A DNA stretch of 46,806 nt from an uncultured Coprococcus sp. (lineage in GTDB: Bacteria > Bacillota > Clostridia > Lachnospirales > Lachnospiraceae). The translations under genes and the position numbers were made by a program. Shown piece after piece: positions 16,812-25,312 of the stretch. Within the stretch, counting starts at the first letter, position 1, and the number at the start of each line of letters is the position of its first letter. The notes under the pieces are model-generated. The model saw only the letters and a program-made list of their open reading frames with translations, ran no database searches and had not been told where the DNA came from. The stretch is from contig CAKQIY010000017.1 in the NCBI GenBank assembly GCA_934247115.1, forward strand, positions 1 to 46,806, in the 5' to 3' direction.

Positions 16812-18344
16812 ATGAAGGCGCGGGAACTGCTGGAAGGCGTAAATTATGAGCATATGCGGGGACGCCTTGATACAGAAGTAACGGAGCTGGTGGATGATTC
16901 CAGAGCGGTCACTGAAGGCGCGCTGTTTATATGCCGCAGAGGTCCGTTGAATGACGGACACAGATATATAGATGACGCGATGAGCAGAGGAGCTGCAGGC
17001 ATTATACTGACAGAGGATGTTGTGATTCCTGATTCCGGGATGAATTCTGGAGATGAACCGTTTGTTGTACGGATGTATGATTATCGCAGCTCCATAGGCA
17101 GACTGTGTAATAATTTCTGGAATTTTCCTGCTGATAAGCTGAATATCATAGGTGTAACTGGCACAAAGGGTAAGACGACAGTGACATATATGATACGGGA
17201 TATGCTTGAGAAAAGCGGTTTAAAGAGTGGTCTCATAGGAACGATAGAGACAGATGACTGCAGAAATGTGACAAGATCAAGCAATACCACCCCTGGAATA
17301 TTGAGTCTGTACAGGACGCTGGCACATATGGTTGACAACGGGGCAACTCACTGTGTCATGGAGGTGTCATCACAGGGATTGATGCACAGCAGGATATCAG
17401 GCATACATTTTGCTGTTGCAGTGTATACCAATGTATATCCAGATCATATAAGCAGCAATGAACACGATACATTTGAGGAGTATGTAAGGTGGAAGGAGCA
17501 GCTGTTCACCATGTGCAGTCTTGCTGTGATAAATGCAGATGACATGTACGTGGAATGTTTCAGAAGGACAGCGGAGAATTTGGGAGCGAAGATTATCACA
17601 TATGGCAAGTACAAAGAAGTAAATATGCCGGATTATGCCTGCCAGAATGTACACAGGATCATGCTTCATGGTATGCTTGGAACGGATTACCGTATGTCTG
17701 CTGACGGCGATGGAGACAGATATATAACCGTCGGGATTCCCGGAGTGTTCAATGTGTATAACTCTCTGGCAGCATTTGCCGTGGGGGATATACTGGGCAT
17801 ACCATATCGTATTATACAGAATGTGCTGGGTAACATGAGCGTCATGGGGCGTCTGGAGGCAGTGAATGTATCCAGAAGATTTGGCGTGTATATAGATTAT
17901 GCCCACAATGCGGACAGTCTGCGGGGGGCCTTGTCGACGCTTAGGCAGTATGATCCGAATAGACTGATATGTCTGTATGGTTGTGGTGGCAACAGATCCA
18001 GAAAGAGGAGAACAGGTATGGGCTGCGTGTCTGGAGAACTTGCGGATGTGACGATAATAACCAGTGACAATCCAAGGTATGAGAGACCGGAGGATATAAT
18101 CAGTGATATAGAGGCTGGAGTTGTCTTGAGCGGTGGTGATTATATCAAGATAACAGATAGAAAAGAGGCCGTGAGGTATGCGCTGGTCAATGCCGAGCCC
18201 GGAGATATAATACTTCTGGCCGGTAAGGGACATGAGACATATCAGGACGTAGGTGGACATAGGATACATATGGATGAGAGAGAACTGATATACCAGATAT
18301 TGGAGGAGGAAGATGCGGGAACTATATGCGGATGTGATAATTGA
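16812..18344 (+). CDS. murE: UDP-N-acetylmuramoyl-tripeptide synthetase (MurE family)
   Basis: 510 aa Mur ligase. ATP-binding GVTGTKGKTTV (114-124), the UDP-MurNAc-binding SNTTPG, the EVSSQGL and NVYPDHI motifs, and the central DYAHNADSL follow the family order. The DNPR motif (near residue 418) is the signature of MurE enzymes that add meso-diaminopimelate, though this prediction needs testing. Of three in-frame ATGs (16788, 16806, 16812), 16812 has GGGAGG 8 nt upstream and gives the usual MKxxxLLEG start. The gene is outside the dcw cluster, after rpoZ, and overlaps priA by 32 nt. It may be the only murE or an extra copy. Confidence 0.88.
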   Translation: MKARELLEGVNYEHMRGRLDTEVTELVDDSRAVTEGALFICRRGPLNDGHRYIDDAMSRGAAGIILTEDVVIPDSGMNSGDEPFVVRMYDYRSSIGRLCNNFWNFPADKLNIIGVTGTKGKTTVTYMIRDMLEKSGLKSGLIGTIETDDCRNVTRSSNTTPGILSLYRTLAHMVDNGATHCVMEVSSQGLMHSRISGIHFAVAVYTNVYPDHISSNEHDTFEEYVRWKEQLFTMCSLAVINADDMYVECFRRTAENLGAKIITYGKYKEVNMPDYACQNVHRIMLHGMLGTDYRMSADGDGDRYITVGIPGVFNVYNSLAAFAVGDILGIPYRIIQNVLGNMSVMGRLEAVNVSRRFGVYIDYAHNADSLRGALSTLRQYDPNRLICLYGCGGNRSRKRRTGMGCVSGELADVTIITSDNPRYERPEDIISDIEAGVVLSGGDYIKITDRKEAVRYALVNAEPGDIILLAGKGHETYQDVGGHRIHMDERELIYQILEEEDAGTICGCDN

Positions 18345-20571
18345 TATATCCCACGAGGCCATAGACAGGGCATTTCAATATGTGATTCCGGATGAACTCA
18401 GAGATCAGATAAAGCCGGGATGTCAGGTCAACATACCATTTGGACGTGGAAATAAGCTTCGCAAGGGATATGTGACAGGAATATCGGAGAATACGGAGTA
18501 TGACAGAGATAAGCTGAAATCTGTTGACTCAATATGCACGGATGGAATCACTGCATCCGGAAGACTTCTTGCTCTGGCGGCATGGATCAGGAGAAATTAT
18601 GGCTCGACCATGATAAATGCGATCCAGACGGTTATGCCGGTTAAAAAGGCGGTCAAGGCAGTGACGATCAGGTATGCAGTACTTGACTGTGATGATGTGG
18701 AGGCATGTGAATACAGATATATGAAAAAGAATGCCAAAGCAAAGCTCAGACTGCTGAGGGAGCTGAGACTCCGGACGGTTATCCCCATGGGTGAGATAAC
18801 TGGAGACTTAGGCGTGTCATATCAGGCGGTAAGAGCCATGCAGGACGAAGGCGTTATCAGGATCACGGAGGACAGTCACTACAGGGAAGTGACTCCGGAG
18901 AATGTAAAGCGTCTGGCAAATGAGATACCTGATATTGAACTGAATGAAGCCCAGAGCAAAGTCGTGGATGAATTTACAGATGATATAGACAGAGGAGTAC
19001 ATAAGACATATCTGCTTCATGGTGTTACTGGAAGTGGCAAGACTGAGGTGTATGTGAGATGCATACAAGAGGTGATCAGATGTGGCAGACAGGCTATAGT
19101 TCTCATTCCGGAGATAGCGCTCACTTATCAGACGGTGAAGTATTTTACAAGATATTTTGGTGACAGGGTCACAGTTGTGAATTCAAGACTCAGTGAGGGT
19201 GAGAGATATGACCAGTTTGAGCGCGCAAGGAAGGGTGACGTGGACGTGGTCATAGGCCCGAGATCTGCATTGTTCACACCATTTGAAAGACTAGGACTTA
19301 TCATAATAGATGAGGAACATGAGAGCAGCTATAAGAGTGATAATCCGCCCAAATATCATGCGAGGGAGACTGCTATCGAAAGGGCCAGGATCGAGGGGGC
19401 CAGTGTTATCCTGGGATCAGCTACGCCGTCGGTGGAAAGCTATAAAAAGGCTTTGGATGGAGAATTCAGACTATGGGTTATGGGAGACCGCGTAGCAGGA
19501 CGAAGTATGGCAGAGACGAGTATAGTTGATCTGAGAGATGAACTTCACCATGGCAACAGATCAATCATCAGCGATGAGCTGGCCGGGGATATAGCGGACA
19601 GGCTTCGAAGAAGTGAACAGGTCATGCTGTTCATCAACAAACGGGGATATAACAGCTTCGTATCCTGCCGTGATTGTGGTGAAGCTGTGAAGTGTCCTCA
19701 TTGTGATGTATCCATGACTAAGCACAATGACAGGAATGGTGGCAAGGGAACTCTTGTGTGTCACTATTGTGGCTACAGCGTGCCAGAACCGGAGATGTGC
19801 CCATCCTGCGGATCAAGGCTTATAGGCGGTTATGGAGTTGGAACCGAGAAGGTGGAGCAGGAGATTAACAGACTGTTTCCTGAAGCGAGGACTCTGAGGA
19901 TGGACAGGGATACAACTTCTAAGAAGAATTCTTATGAACAGATTCTTGAGAGCTTTGGCAGAGGAGATGCGGATATCCTTATAGGGACCCAGATGATCGT
20001 CAAGGGACATGATTTTGCGAGAGTAACACTCGTGGGAGTCCTTTTGGCTGATCTTACACTGTTCAGTGGAGATTACAGAGCCGGTGAGAGGACGTTTGAT
20101 TTGATAACCCAGGCTGCCGGAAGAGCAGGCAGAGGAGATGCTCCGGGAAAGGTCGTGATTCAGACTTATAAGCCGGATAATTATGCAATAGTTGCAGCGG
20201 CAGCGCAGGATTACAGAGCATTTTATGACACGGAGAAGGCATACAGGTCGTTTATGAGATATCCGCCGGAATGGAATATGCTGGTGATCATGGCAGTGGG
20301 AACTGATGAAGAACAGCTTGCCAACATAATGGATAGGATGTATTCTCTTATAAGAGGAAAATATATAAATGAAAAGCAGTTGTCTGTGGTAGGACCATCT
20401 GAACCGGCGATAGCCAAAATTAAGGACATGTACAGACGGGTGTTGTATGTAAAACATCGGGATTATGATATCCTGGTTGGAATAAAGGATTATGTGGAGG
20501 ATTGGCTGAAAGATACCGGAGAATCTGAGCTCAGCGTATTCTTTGACTTCAATCCGATGAATATGTATTAA
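18313..20571 (+). CDS. priA: Primosomal protein N' (replication restart helicase PriA)
   Basis: 752 aa. PriA recognises abandoned forks and reloads the replicative helicase. N-terminal 3'BD domain begins YADVIIDISHEAIDRAFQYVIPD. Helicase motifs are GVTGSGKTEVYVR, DEEHESSYKS, ILGSATPSVES and QAAGRAGRGDAPGKVVIQT. Zinc-binding Cys pairs CRDCGEAVKCPHCD and CHYCGYSVPEPEMCPSCG lie near residues 455-500. Start ATG 18313 has GAGGAGGA just upstream, inside the end of murE, so the two are translationally coupled. Normal length for a Firmicute PriA is about 730-800. Confidence 0.95.
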   Translation: MRELYADVIIDISHEAIDRAFQYVIPDELRDQIKPGCQVNIPFGRGNKLRKGYVTGISENTEYDRDKLKSVDSICTDGITASGRLLALAAWIRRNYGSTMINAIQTVMPVKKAVKAVTIRYAVLDCDDVEACEYRYMKKNAKAKLRLLRELRLRTVIPMGEITGDLGVSYQAVRAMQDEGVIRITEDSHYREVTPENVKRLANEIPDIELNEAQSKVVDEFTDDIDRGVHKTYLLHGVTGSGKTEVYVRCIQEVIRCGRQAIVLIPEIALTYQTVKYFTRYFGDRVTVVNSRLSEGERYDQFERARKGDVDVVIGPRSALFTPFERLGLIIIDEEHESSYKSDNPPKYHARETAIERARIEGASVILGSATPSVESYKKALDGEFRLWVMGDRVAGRSMAETSIVDLRDELHHGNRSIISDELAGDIADRLRRSEQVMLFINKRGYNSFVSCRDCGEAVKCPHCDVSMTKHNDRNGGKGTLVCHYCGYSVPEPEMCPSCGSRLIGGYGVGTEKVEQEINRLFPEARTLRMDRDTTSKKNSYEQILESFGRGDADILIGTQMIVKGHDFARVTLVGVLLADLTLFSGDYRAGERTFDLITQAAGRAGRGDAPGKVVIQTYKPDNYAIVAAAAQDYRAFYDTEKAYRSFMRYPPEWNMLVIMAVGTDEEQLANIMDRMYSLIRGKYINEKQLSVVGPSEPAIAKIKDMYRRVLYVKHRDYDILVGIKDYVEDWLKDTGESELSVFFDFNPMNMY

Positions 20572-20591
20572 CGAAAAGGAGATTTGGTAAC

Positions 20592-21059
20592 ATGGCGATA
20601 AGAAATATAAGACTGGATGGAGATGACATTCTCAGAAAGATATGCAGACCTGTGGCAAAGATGGATGACAGGACACTGACACTCATAGATGATATGTTTG
20701 ACACCATGTATGAGGCCAATGGAGTAGGACTTGCGGCCCCTCAGGTTGGAATACTTAAGAGAATAGTTGTTATAGATATAGGCGATGAAAATCCGCTCTG
20801 TCTTATAAATCCAGAGATCATAGAGACAGATGGCGAACAGACAGGAGAGGAAGGCTGTCTCAGCCTGCCTGGCAAGTTTGGTACTGTTACTAGACCTATG
20901 CATGTTGTATGTAAGGCATTTGACGAGAACATGGAAGAGTTTACAGTAGAAGGCGATGGACTTCTGGCAAGAGCAATCTGCCATGAGGTTGACCATCTGG
21001 ATGGAAAACTGTACAAGGATCTTGTACAGGATGGACTGCATGAAGTAGAACAGAACTAG
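20592..21059 (+). CDS. def: Peptide deformylase
   Basis: 155 aa. It removes the formyl group from the N-terminal Met of new proteins. Motif 1 GVGLAAPQVG (44-53), motif 2 EGCLSLPG (87-94, Cys metal ligand) and motif 3 HEVDH (131-135, His ligands and catalytic Glu) are all intact. It is the short type 1 form. It pairs with fmt downstream, which adds the formyl group to initiator tRNA. GGAGAT precedes the ATG. Confidence 0.96.
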   Translation: MAIRNIRLDGDDILRKICRPVAKMDDRTLTLIDDMFDTMYEANGVGLAAPQVGILKRIVVIDIGDENPLCLINPEIIETDGEQTGEEGCLSLPGKFGTVTRPMHVVCKAFDENMEEFTVEGDGLLARAICHEVDHLDGKLYKDLVQDGLHEVEQN

Positions 21060-21093
21060 GCCGGATACAACTGGCAGCGAGGAGGAAGATCAG

Positions 21094-22020
21094 ATGAGAG
21101 TAATATATATGGGAACACCGGATTTCGCTGTACATGCGCTTAAGTCTATAGTTGAGGCCGGCCATGAGGTGGTTGCCTGCTTTACGCAGCCGGACAAGGC
21201 GAAGGGCAGGAGCAAGGCACTTCAGCCGACTCCTGTTAAGCTACAGGCGATGGAATATGGAATACCGGTATATCAGCCGGTGAAGCTCCGCGAGCAGGAG
21301 AATGTTGATATCATCAGGAATTATGCACCGGATGCTATAGTTGTGGCAGCTTACGGACAGATTCTTCCTGAGAGTATACTTAATATACCGAAGTATGGAT
21401 GTGTCAATATCCACGCGTCGCTTCTCCCCAAATACCGTGGTGCAGCACCTATAGAGTGGGCTATTATGGACGGCGAGAAAGAGACGGGAGTCACCACTAT
21501 GTATATGGCAAAGGGACTTGATACCGGAGATATGATAGAACAGGCAGTGGTGCCTATCGGTGATGATGATACAGGAGAGACACTTACAGACAAGCTGGCT
21601 GCCAGTGGCGCAGAACTTATACTGTCGACTCTGACAAAGCTTGAGGCAGGAACTGCGGTCAGAACACAGCAGGACGACAGTCAGAGCTGCTATGCTTCCA
21701 TGCTTACCAAGGACATGGGTGATATCGATTTCACCAGACCTGCGGAGCAGATAGAACTACTTGTCAGAGGCCTTCAGCCGTGGCCTTGTGCGTATACAAG
21801 GATCGGTGGTAAGAATGTCAAGATATATGGTGCCAAAGTGGTAAGCCGTGAGGATAATGTACAGCCCGGGGAGATCACAATGGTCACAAAGAAGGCGTTT
21901 GCCGTTGCATGTGGACGGGATGCGCTCCAGATAACAAGACTGCAGCCTGAGGGTAAGAAGCCGATGGATGTGGCAGCTTTTCTTGCTGGCAATAAGCTTG
22001 TGGCTGGACAGCATATCTGA
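21094..22020 (+). CDS. fmt: Methionyl-tRNA formyltransferase
   Basis: 308 aa. It transfers a formyl group from 10-formyltetrahydrofolate to Met-tRNAfMet. It shows MGTPDFAV at the start, the folate site with catalytic Asn/His in NIHASLLPKYRGAAPIEWAI (near residue 110), and TGVTTMYMAKGLDTGDMI. The C-terminal OB-fold starts around residue 205 (PWPCAYT). AGGAGGA lies about 10 nt ahead of the start. Its order after def is conserved in most bacteria. Confidence 0.96.
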   Translation: MRVIYMGTPDFAVHALKSIVEAGHEVVACFTQPDKAKGRSKALQPTPVKLQAMEYGIPVYQPVKLREQENVDIIRNYAPDAIVVAAYGQILPESILNIPKYGCVNIHASLLPKYRGAAPIEWAIMDGEKETGVTTMYMAKGLDTGDMIEQAVVPIGDDDTGETLTDKLAASGAELILSTLTKLEAGTAVRTQQDDSQSCYASMLTKDMGDIDFTRPAEQIELLVRGLQPWPCAYTRIGGKNVKIYGAKVVSREDNVQPGEITMVTKKAFAVACGRDALQITRLQPEGKKPMDVAAFLAGNKLVAGQHI

Positions 22021-22040
22021 TAATAGATGGGAAAGATATT

Positions 22041-23378
22041 ATGGAGACAAATACACGAGAGGTGGTTCTGACCACCCTGCTTGATATAGAGAAGAATCAT
22101 ACATTTTCCAACATAGCCCTTGGAACAGCTCTGCGTGCCAATCAGTTCATGAGTAAGCAGGACAGGGCATACATCACAAGAATGGTGGAGGGGGTTACAG
22201 AACAGAGAATAAGGCTTGATTATATAATAAATCAGTTCTCCAAAACACGGGTGAACAAATGCAAACCGCTTATAAGATGTGTTCTCAGAATGGGAACATA
22301 CGAGTTGTTCTACATGAATTCGGTTCCGGATTCAGCTGCCTGTAACCTGTCGGTAAAGCTCGCGGTGGATCATGGATTTGGCAGTCTCAGGGGATTTGTT
22401 AATGGGGTTCTGAGGAACATAGCAAGAAATAAAGATAATATATCATATCCTGACAGGGCAGCAGCTCCTGTGGAGTACTATTCTGTCATGTATTCAGTTC
22501 CGGCTGAGCTCGTGGAGATACTTACAAGGGATTACGACGCTGGTACAGTGGAGAGGATACTGAAGAGCAGCTACGAGAACAGACCGACATCCATAAGGGT
22601 AAATACCGACCGGATCAGCGTTGATGATTATGGTATAAAGCTTGCAGATGCTGGCATAGAAGTGACTAGAGGTACCTTGAATGATACTTCTCTTCTGATA
22701 AATGGATATGATTACGTGAGAAGGATTCCCGGATATATGGACGGAGAATTCACAGTGCAGGATCAGAGCTCATGTCTTGCGGTCAGGGCTGCAGGAATAC
22801 AGGAGGGAGACCTTGTTGTGGATGTATGTGCGGCACCGGGAGGTAAGACAATGTATGCGGCGAGTCTTGCCGGATGTGCAGGTCGGGTCATATCACGAGA
22901 TCTAACGGAGAGCAAAACGGAGCTTATAGAAGAGAATATAGACAGGCTGGGTATAACCAATGTAACTGTTGAGGCTTGGGACGCAAAGATACTGGACGAA
23001 TCATTGATCGGTATGGCGGATGTTGTCATCGCCGATCTACCATGTTCGGGTCTTGGAATCATGGGCAGAAAGAACGATATAAAGTATAATGTCACAGCGA
23101 CAGGAATAGAAGAATTGTCACAGCTGCAGAGGGAGATATTGGATGTTGTGTCACAGTATGTAAAACCGGGGGGAACCTTGGTATATTCGACCTGTACGAT
23201 AGACAGTGAGGAAAACCAGAAAAATGTACAGTGGTTTCTGAAAAACCATGAGTTTCAGATAGCAGGAATAGATGATATAGTGCCGGGACACGGCGGAGAT
23301 CGCGGATATGTGACGCTTCTTCAGGGAATAGATGAATGCGATGGCTTTTTCATATCAAAGTTTGTGCGGAAGAAATGA
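22041..23378 (+). CDS. rsmB: 16S rRNA (cytosine-967-C5)-methyltransferase
   Basis: 445 aa. The N-terminal NusB-like domain (about 1-140) is followed by an RsmB-type SAM methyltransferase. SAM site VCAAPGGKT, catalytic motif DLPCSGLGIMGRK and second Cys in YSTCTIDSEENQ are present. It methylates C967 of 16S rRNA by the two-Cys mechanism of the NOL1/NOP2/sun group. It lies between fmt and rlmN with short gaps. Confidence 0.94.
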   Translation: METNTREVVLTTLLDIEKNHTFSNIALGTALRANQFMSKQDRAYITRMVEGVTEQRIRLDYIINQFSKTRVNKCKPLIRCVLRMGTYELFYMNSVPDSAACNLSVKLAVDHGFGSLRGFVNGVLRNIARNKDNISYPDRAAAPVEYYSVMYSVPAELVEILTRDYDAGTVERILKSSYENRPTSIRVNTDRISVDDYGIKLADAGIEVTRGTLNDTSLLINGYDYVRRIPGYMDGEFTVQDQSSCLAVRAAGIQEGDLVVDVCAAPGGKTMYAASLAGCAGRVISRDLTESKTELIEENIDRLGITNVTVEAWDAKILDESLIGMADVVIADLPCSGLGIMGRKNDIKYNVTATGIEELSQLQREILDVVSQYVKPGGTLVYSTCTIDSEENQKNVQWFLKNHEFQIAGIDDIVPGHGGDRGYVTLLQGIDECDGFFISKFVRKK

Positions 23379-23411
23379 TAAAAGCCTGTGTATATACAGA
23401 TTGGAATGAGT

Positions 23412-24488
23412 ATGGATAGAGTAGAGATAGAGGATAGAGGAACACAGACTTTGGATATAAAGTCTATGATGATGGATGAATTGAAGGACTGGGTGATCAG
23501 CGTGGGACAGCCGGCATTCAGGGCAAAACAGATCTATCAATGGTTTCATGTGAAGCTTGCTGACAGCGCGGAGGAGATGACAAATCTTCCAAAGAGTCTC
23601 AGGGAGATCATGGACAGCCAGGAGATATATGGGGTAAGCGTTGTGACCAGACTTATATCAGATGAGGATGGTACCAACAAATTCCTGTTCAGGCTTCATG
23701 ATGGCAATGTAATAGAGAGCGTGCTTATGAAATATAAGCATGGCAATTCGGTATGTATATCATCCCAGGTCGGCTGTCGTATGGGATGCCGATTCTGTGC
23801 ATCAACAATAGGCGGACTGGTGAGAAACCTCACTGCTTCTGAGATGCTGTCACAGATATATAGTATACAGAAGATCACAGGAGAGCGGGTGTCCAACGTG
23901 GTGGTCATGGGAACAGGAGAACCGTTAGACAACTTTGATAATCTTGTGAGATTCATAGGCATGCTCACGGATGAGAATGGACTGAACATAAGCCAGAGAA
24001 ATGTGACGGTGTCAAGCTGTGGTCTGGTGCCTGAGATAAAACGGCTTGCGGATATGTGTATGTCCATAACATTTGCCCTGTCCCTTCATGCACCAAACGA
24101 CGAGGACAGAAGAGCTCTTATGCCTATAGCCAACAGATATACCATAGCGGAGGTACTGGATGCCTGTGATTATTACTTTGGAAAAACTGGCAGAAGGATA
24201 ACCTTTGAGTATTCGCTTGTGAAGGGGCAGAATGACAGTCCGGAGAAAGCCAGGGAGCTGGCCCATCTCATAAGAGGAAGAAATTGTCATGTGAATCTCA
24301 TACCTGTGAATCCTATAAAGGAGAGAGATTATGAGAGGGCAGACAATGGTGCCATAGAGACATTTAAAAATATTCTGGAAAGAAACCAGATAACAGCCAC
24401 GGTGAGACGAAGCATGGGACGTGATATAGATGCCGCATGTGGTCAGCTGAGACGTAAATACGAGGAGGAGAGCAAGGCGGATAAATAG
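23412..24488 (+). CDS. rlmN: 23S rRNA (adenine2503-C2)-methyltransferase, radical SAM
   Basis: About 358 aa. RlmN methylates A2503 of 23S rRNA and A37 of some tRNAs. The radical SAM cluster CRMGCRFC (CxxxCxxC), VVMGTGEPLDN, and the C-terminal Cys in AACGQLR, which forms the methyl-cysteine intermediate, are seen. GTG 23388, ATG 23406 and ATG 23412 are alternative starts; 23412 has GGA at about 7 nt and is chosen with low certainty. A Cfr resistance enzyme is less likely because of the housekeeping context and full RlmN N-terminus. Confidence 0.93.
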   Translation: MDRVEIEDRGTQTLDIKSMMMDELKDWVISVGQPAFRAKQIYQWFHVKLADSAEEMTNLPKSLREIMDSQEIYGVSVVTRLISDEDGTNKFLFRLHDGNVIESVLMKYKHGNSVCISSQVGCRMGCRFCASTIGGLVRNLTASEMLSQIYSIQKITGERVSNVVVMGTGEPLDNFDNLVRFIGMLTDENGLNISQRNVTVSSCGLVPEIKRLADMCMSITFALSLHAPNDEDRRALMPIANRYTIAEVLDACDYYFGKTGRRITFEYSLVKGQNDSPEKARELAHLIRGRNCHVNLIPVNPIKERDYERADNGAIETFKNILERNQITATVRRSMGRDIDAACGQLRRKYEEESKADK

Positions 24489-24494
24489 TTCGTC

Positions 24495-24523
24495 TTGTTC
24501 TTTTTTGAGTGTTGTGATAGAAT
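24495..24523 (+). promoter_or_regulatory. Possible sigma-A promoter for prpC-prkC
   Basis: TTGTTC (24495-24500), 17-bp spacer and TAGAAT (24518-24523) with a TGA extension before the -10. It lies between rlmN and prpC, allowing transcription of the kinase/phosphatase pair apart from the upstream genes. Confidence 0.45.
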
Positions 24524-24571
24524 ATGCAAAGTGGCGTATCAGAATGTATTTTAGGATGATGGAGAATAAAC

Positions 24572-25306
24572 ATGAAATCATTTGGAATAACAGACGTTGG
24601 AAAGAAACGATCCATGAATCAGGACAGCATTTTTTTAACTGATGAGCCTATAGGTGCCATTCAGAATCTGTACATAGTTGCGGATGGTATGGGCGGACAC
24701 AAGGCAGGGGATGTTGCTTCCAGGACAGCTATTGAAGCTGCAACTGAATATATAAGGGAGAGCGAGATCAGCAATCCGGTTTCACTTTTGAAGAGGGCTA
24801 TAATATATGCGAACGACAAGGTATATAAGCTGTCGCTCAGCAATCCTGACGATTACGCCGGGATGGGAACCACATTTGTGGCTGCCGTCATAGACGATGG
24901 AATAATGTATGTTGCCAATATAGGTGACAGCAGATTGTATATAGTGAATGATGATATAAGGCAGGTAACCCTGGATCATTCACTTGTTGAGGAACTGATA
25001 CGGAATGGTCAGCTTGACAGGAACAAGGGACGGAATCACCCGGAGAAGAACATTATAACCAGAGCGCTAGGAATAGGTGATGATGTTGTTCCAGATTTCT
25101 TTGAGGTAGAACTTTCAGCTGATGATAGGATCCTTCTCTGTTCAGACGGCTTATCGAATATGATAGAGGACGATGAGATACGGGATATAATTTCTGAGAC
25201 AGATGATCTTGAAAAGGCCGGTAAGAAATTGGTGGAGAGAGCGAATTACTATGGTGGTAAGGACAACATATCAGCAGTTGTTGCTGCGATAGATTGGGAG
25301 GAATAA
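24572..25306 (+). CDS. prpC: PP2C-type Ser/Thr protein phosphatase
   Basis: 244 aa. It removes phosphate from Ser/Thr in proteins using two Mn/Mg ions. Metal-binding and family motifs are KRSMNQDS (11-18), VADGMGGHKAG, GMGTTFVAAVI, NIGDSRLYI, CSDGLSNM, and GGKDNISAVV near the end. It is the usual partner of the PASTA kinase encoded 6 nt downstream, whose targets and autophosphorylation it reverses. Cytoplasmic, no membrane segment. Start ATG 24572 follows GATGGAG. Confidence 0.95.
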   Translation: MKSFGITDVGKKRSMNQDSIFLTDEPIGAIQNLYIVADGMGGHKAGDVASRTAIEAATEYIRESEISNPVSLLKRAIIYANDKVYKLSLSNPDDYAGMGTTFVAAVIDDGIMYVANIGDSRLYIVNDDIRQVTLDHSLVEELIRNGQLDRNKGRNHPEKNIITRALGIGDDVVPDFFEVELSADDRILLCSDGLSNMIEDDEIRDIISETDDLEKAGKKLVERANYYGGKDNISAVVAAIDWEE

Positions 25307-25312
25307 AGTTAT

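Noticed and set aside
17397..18362. A 321-residue open frame on the minus strand opposite murE
   Set aside because: It lies fully antisense to a well-conserved ligase, has a Cys/His/Ile-rich composition typical of a shadow frame, and no ribosome binding site was seen.
19813..20457. A 214-residue minus-strand frame opposite priA
   Set aside because: Antisense to conserved helicase sequence, with no start signals.
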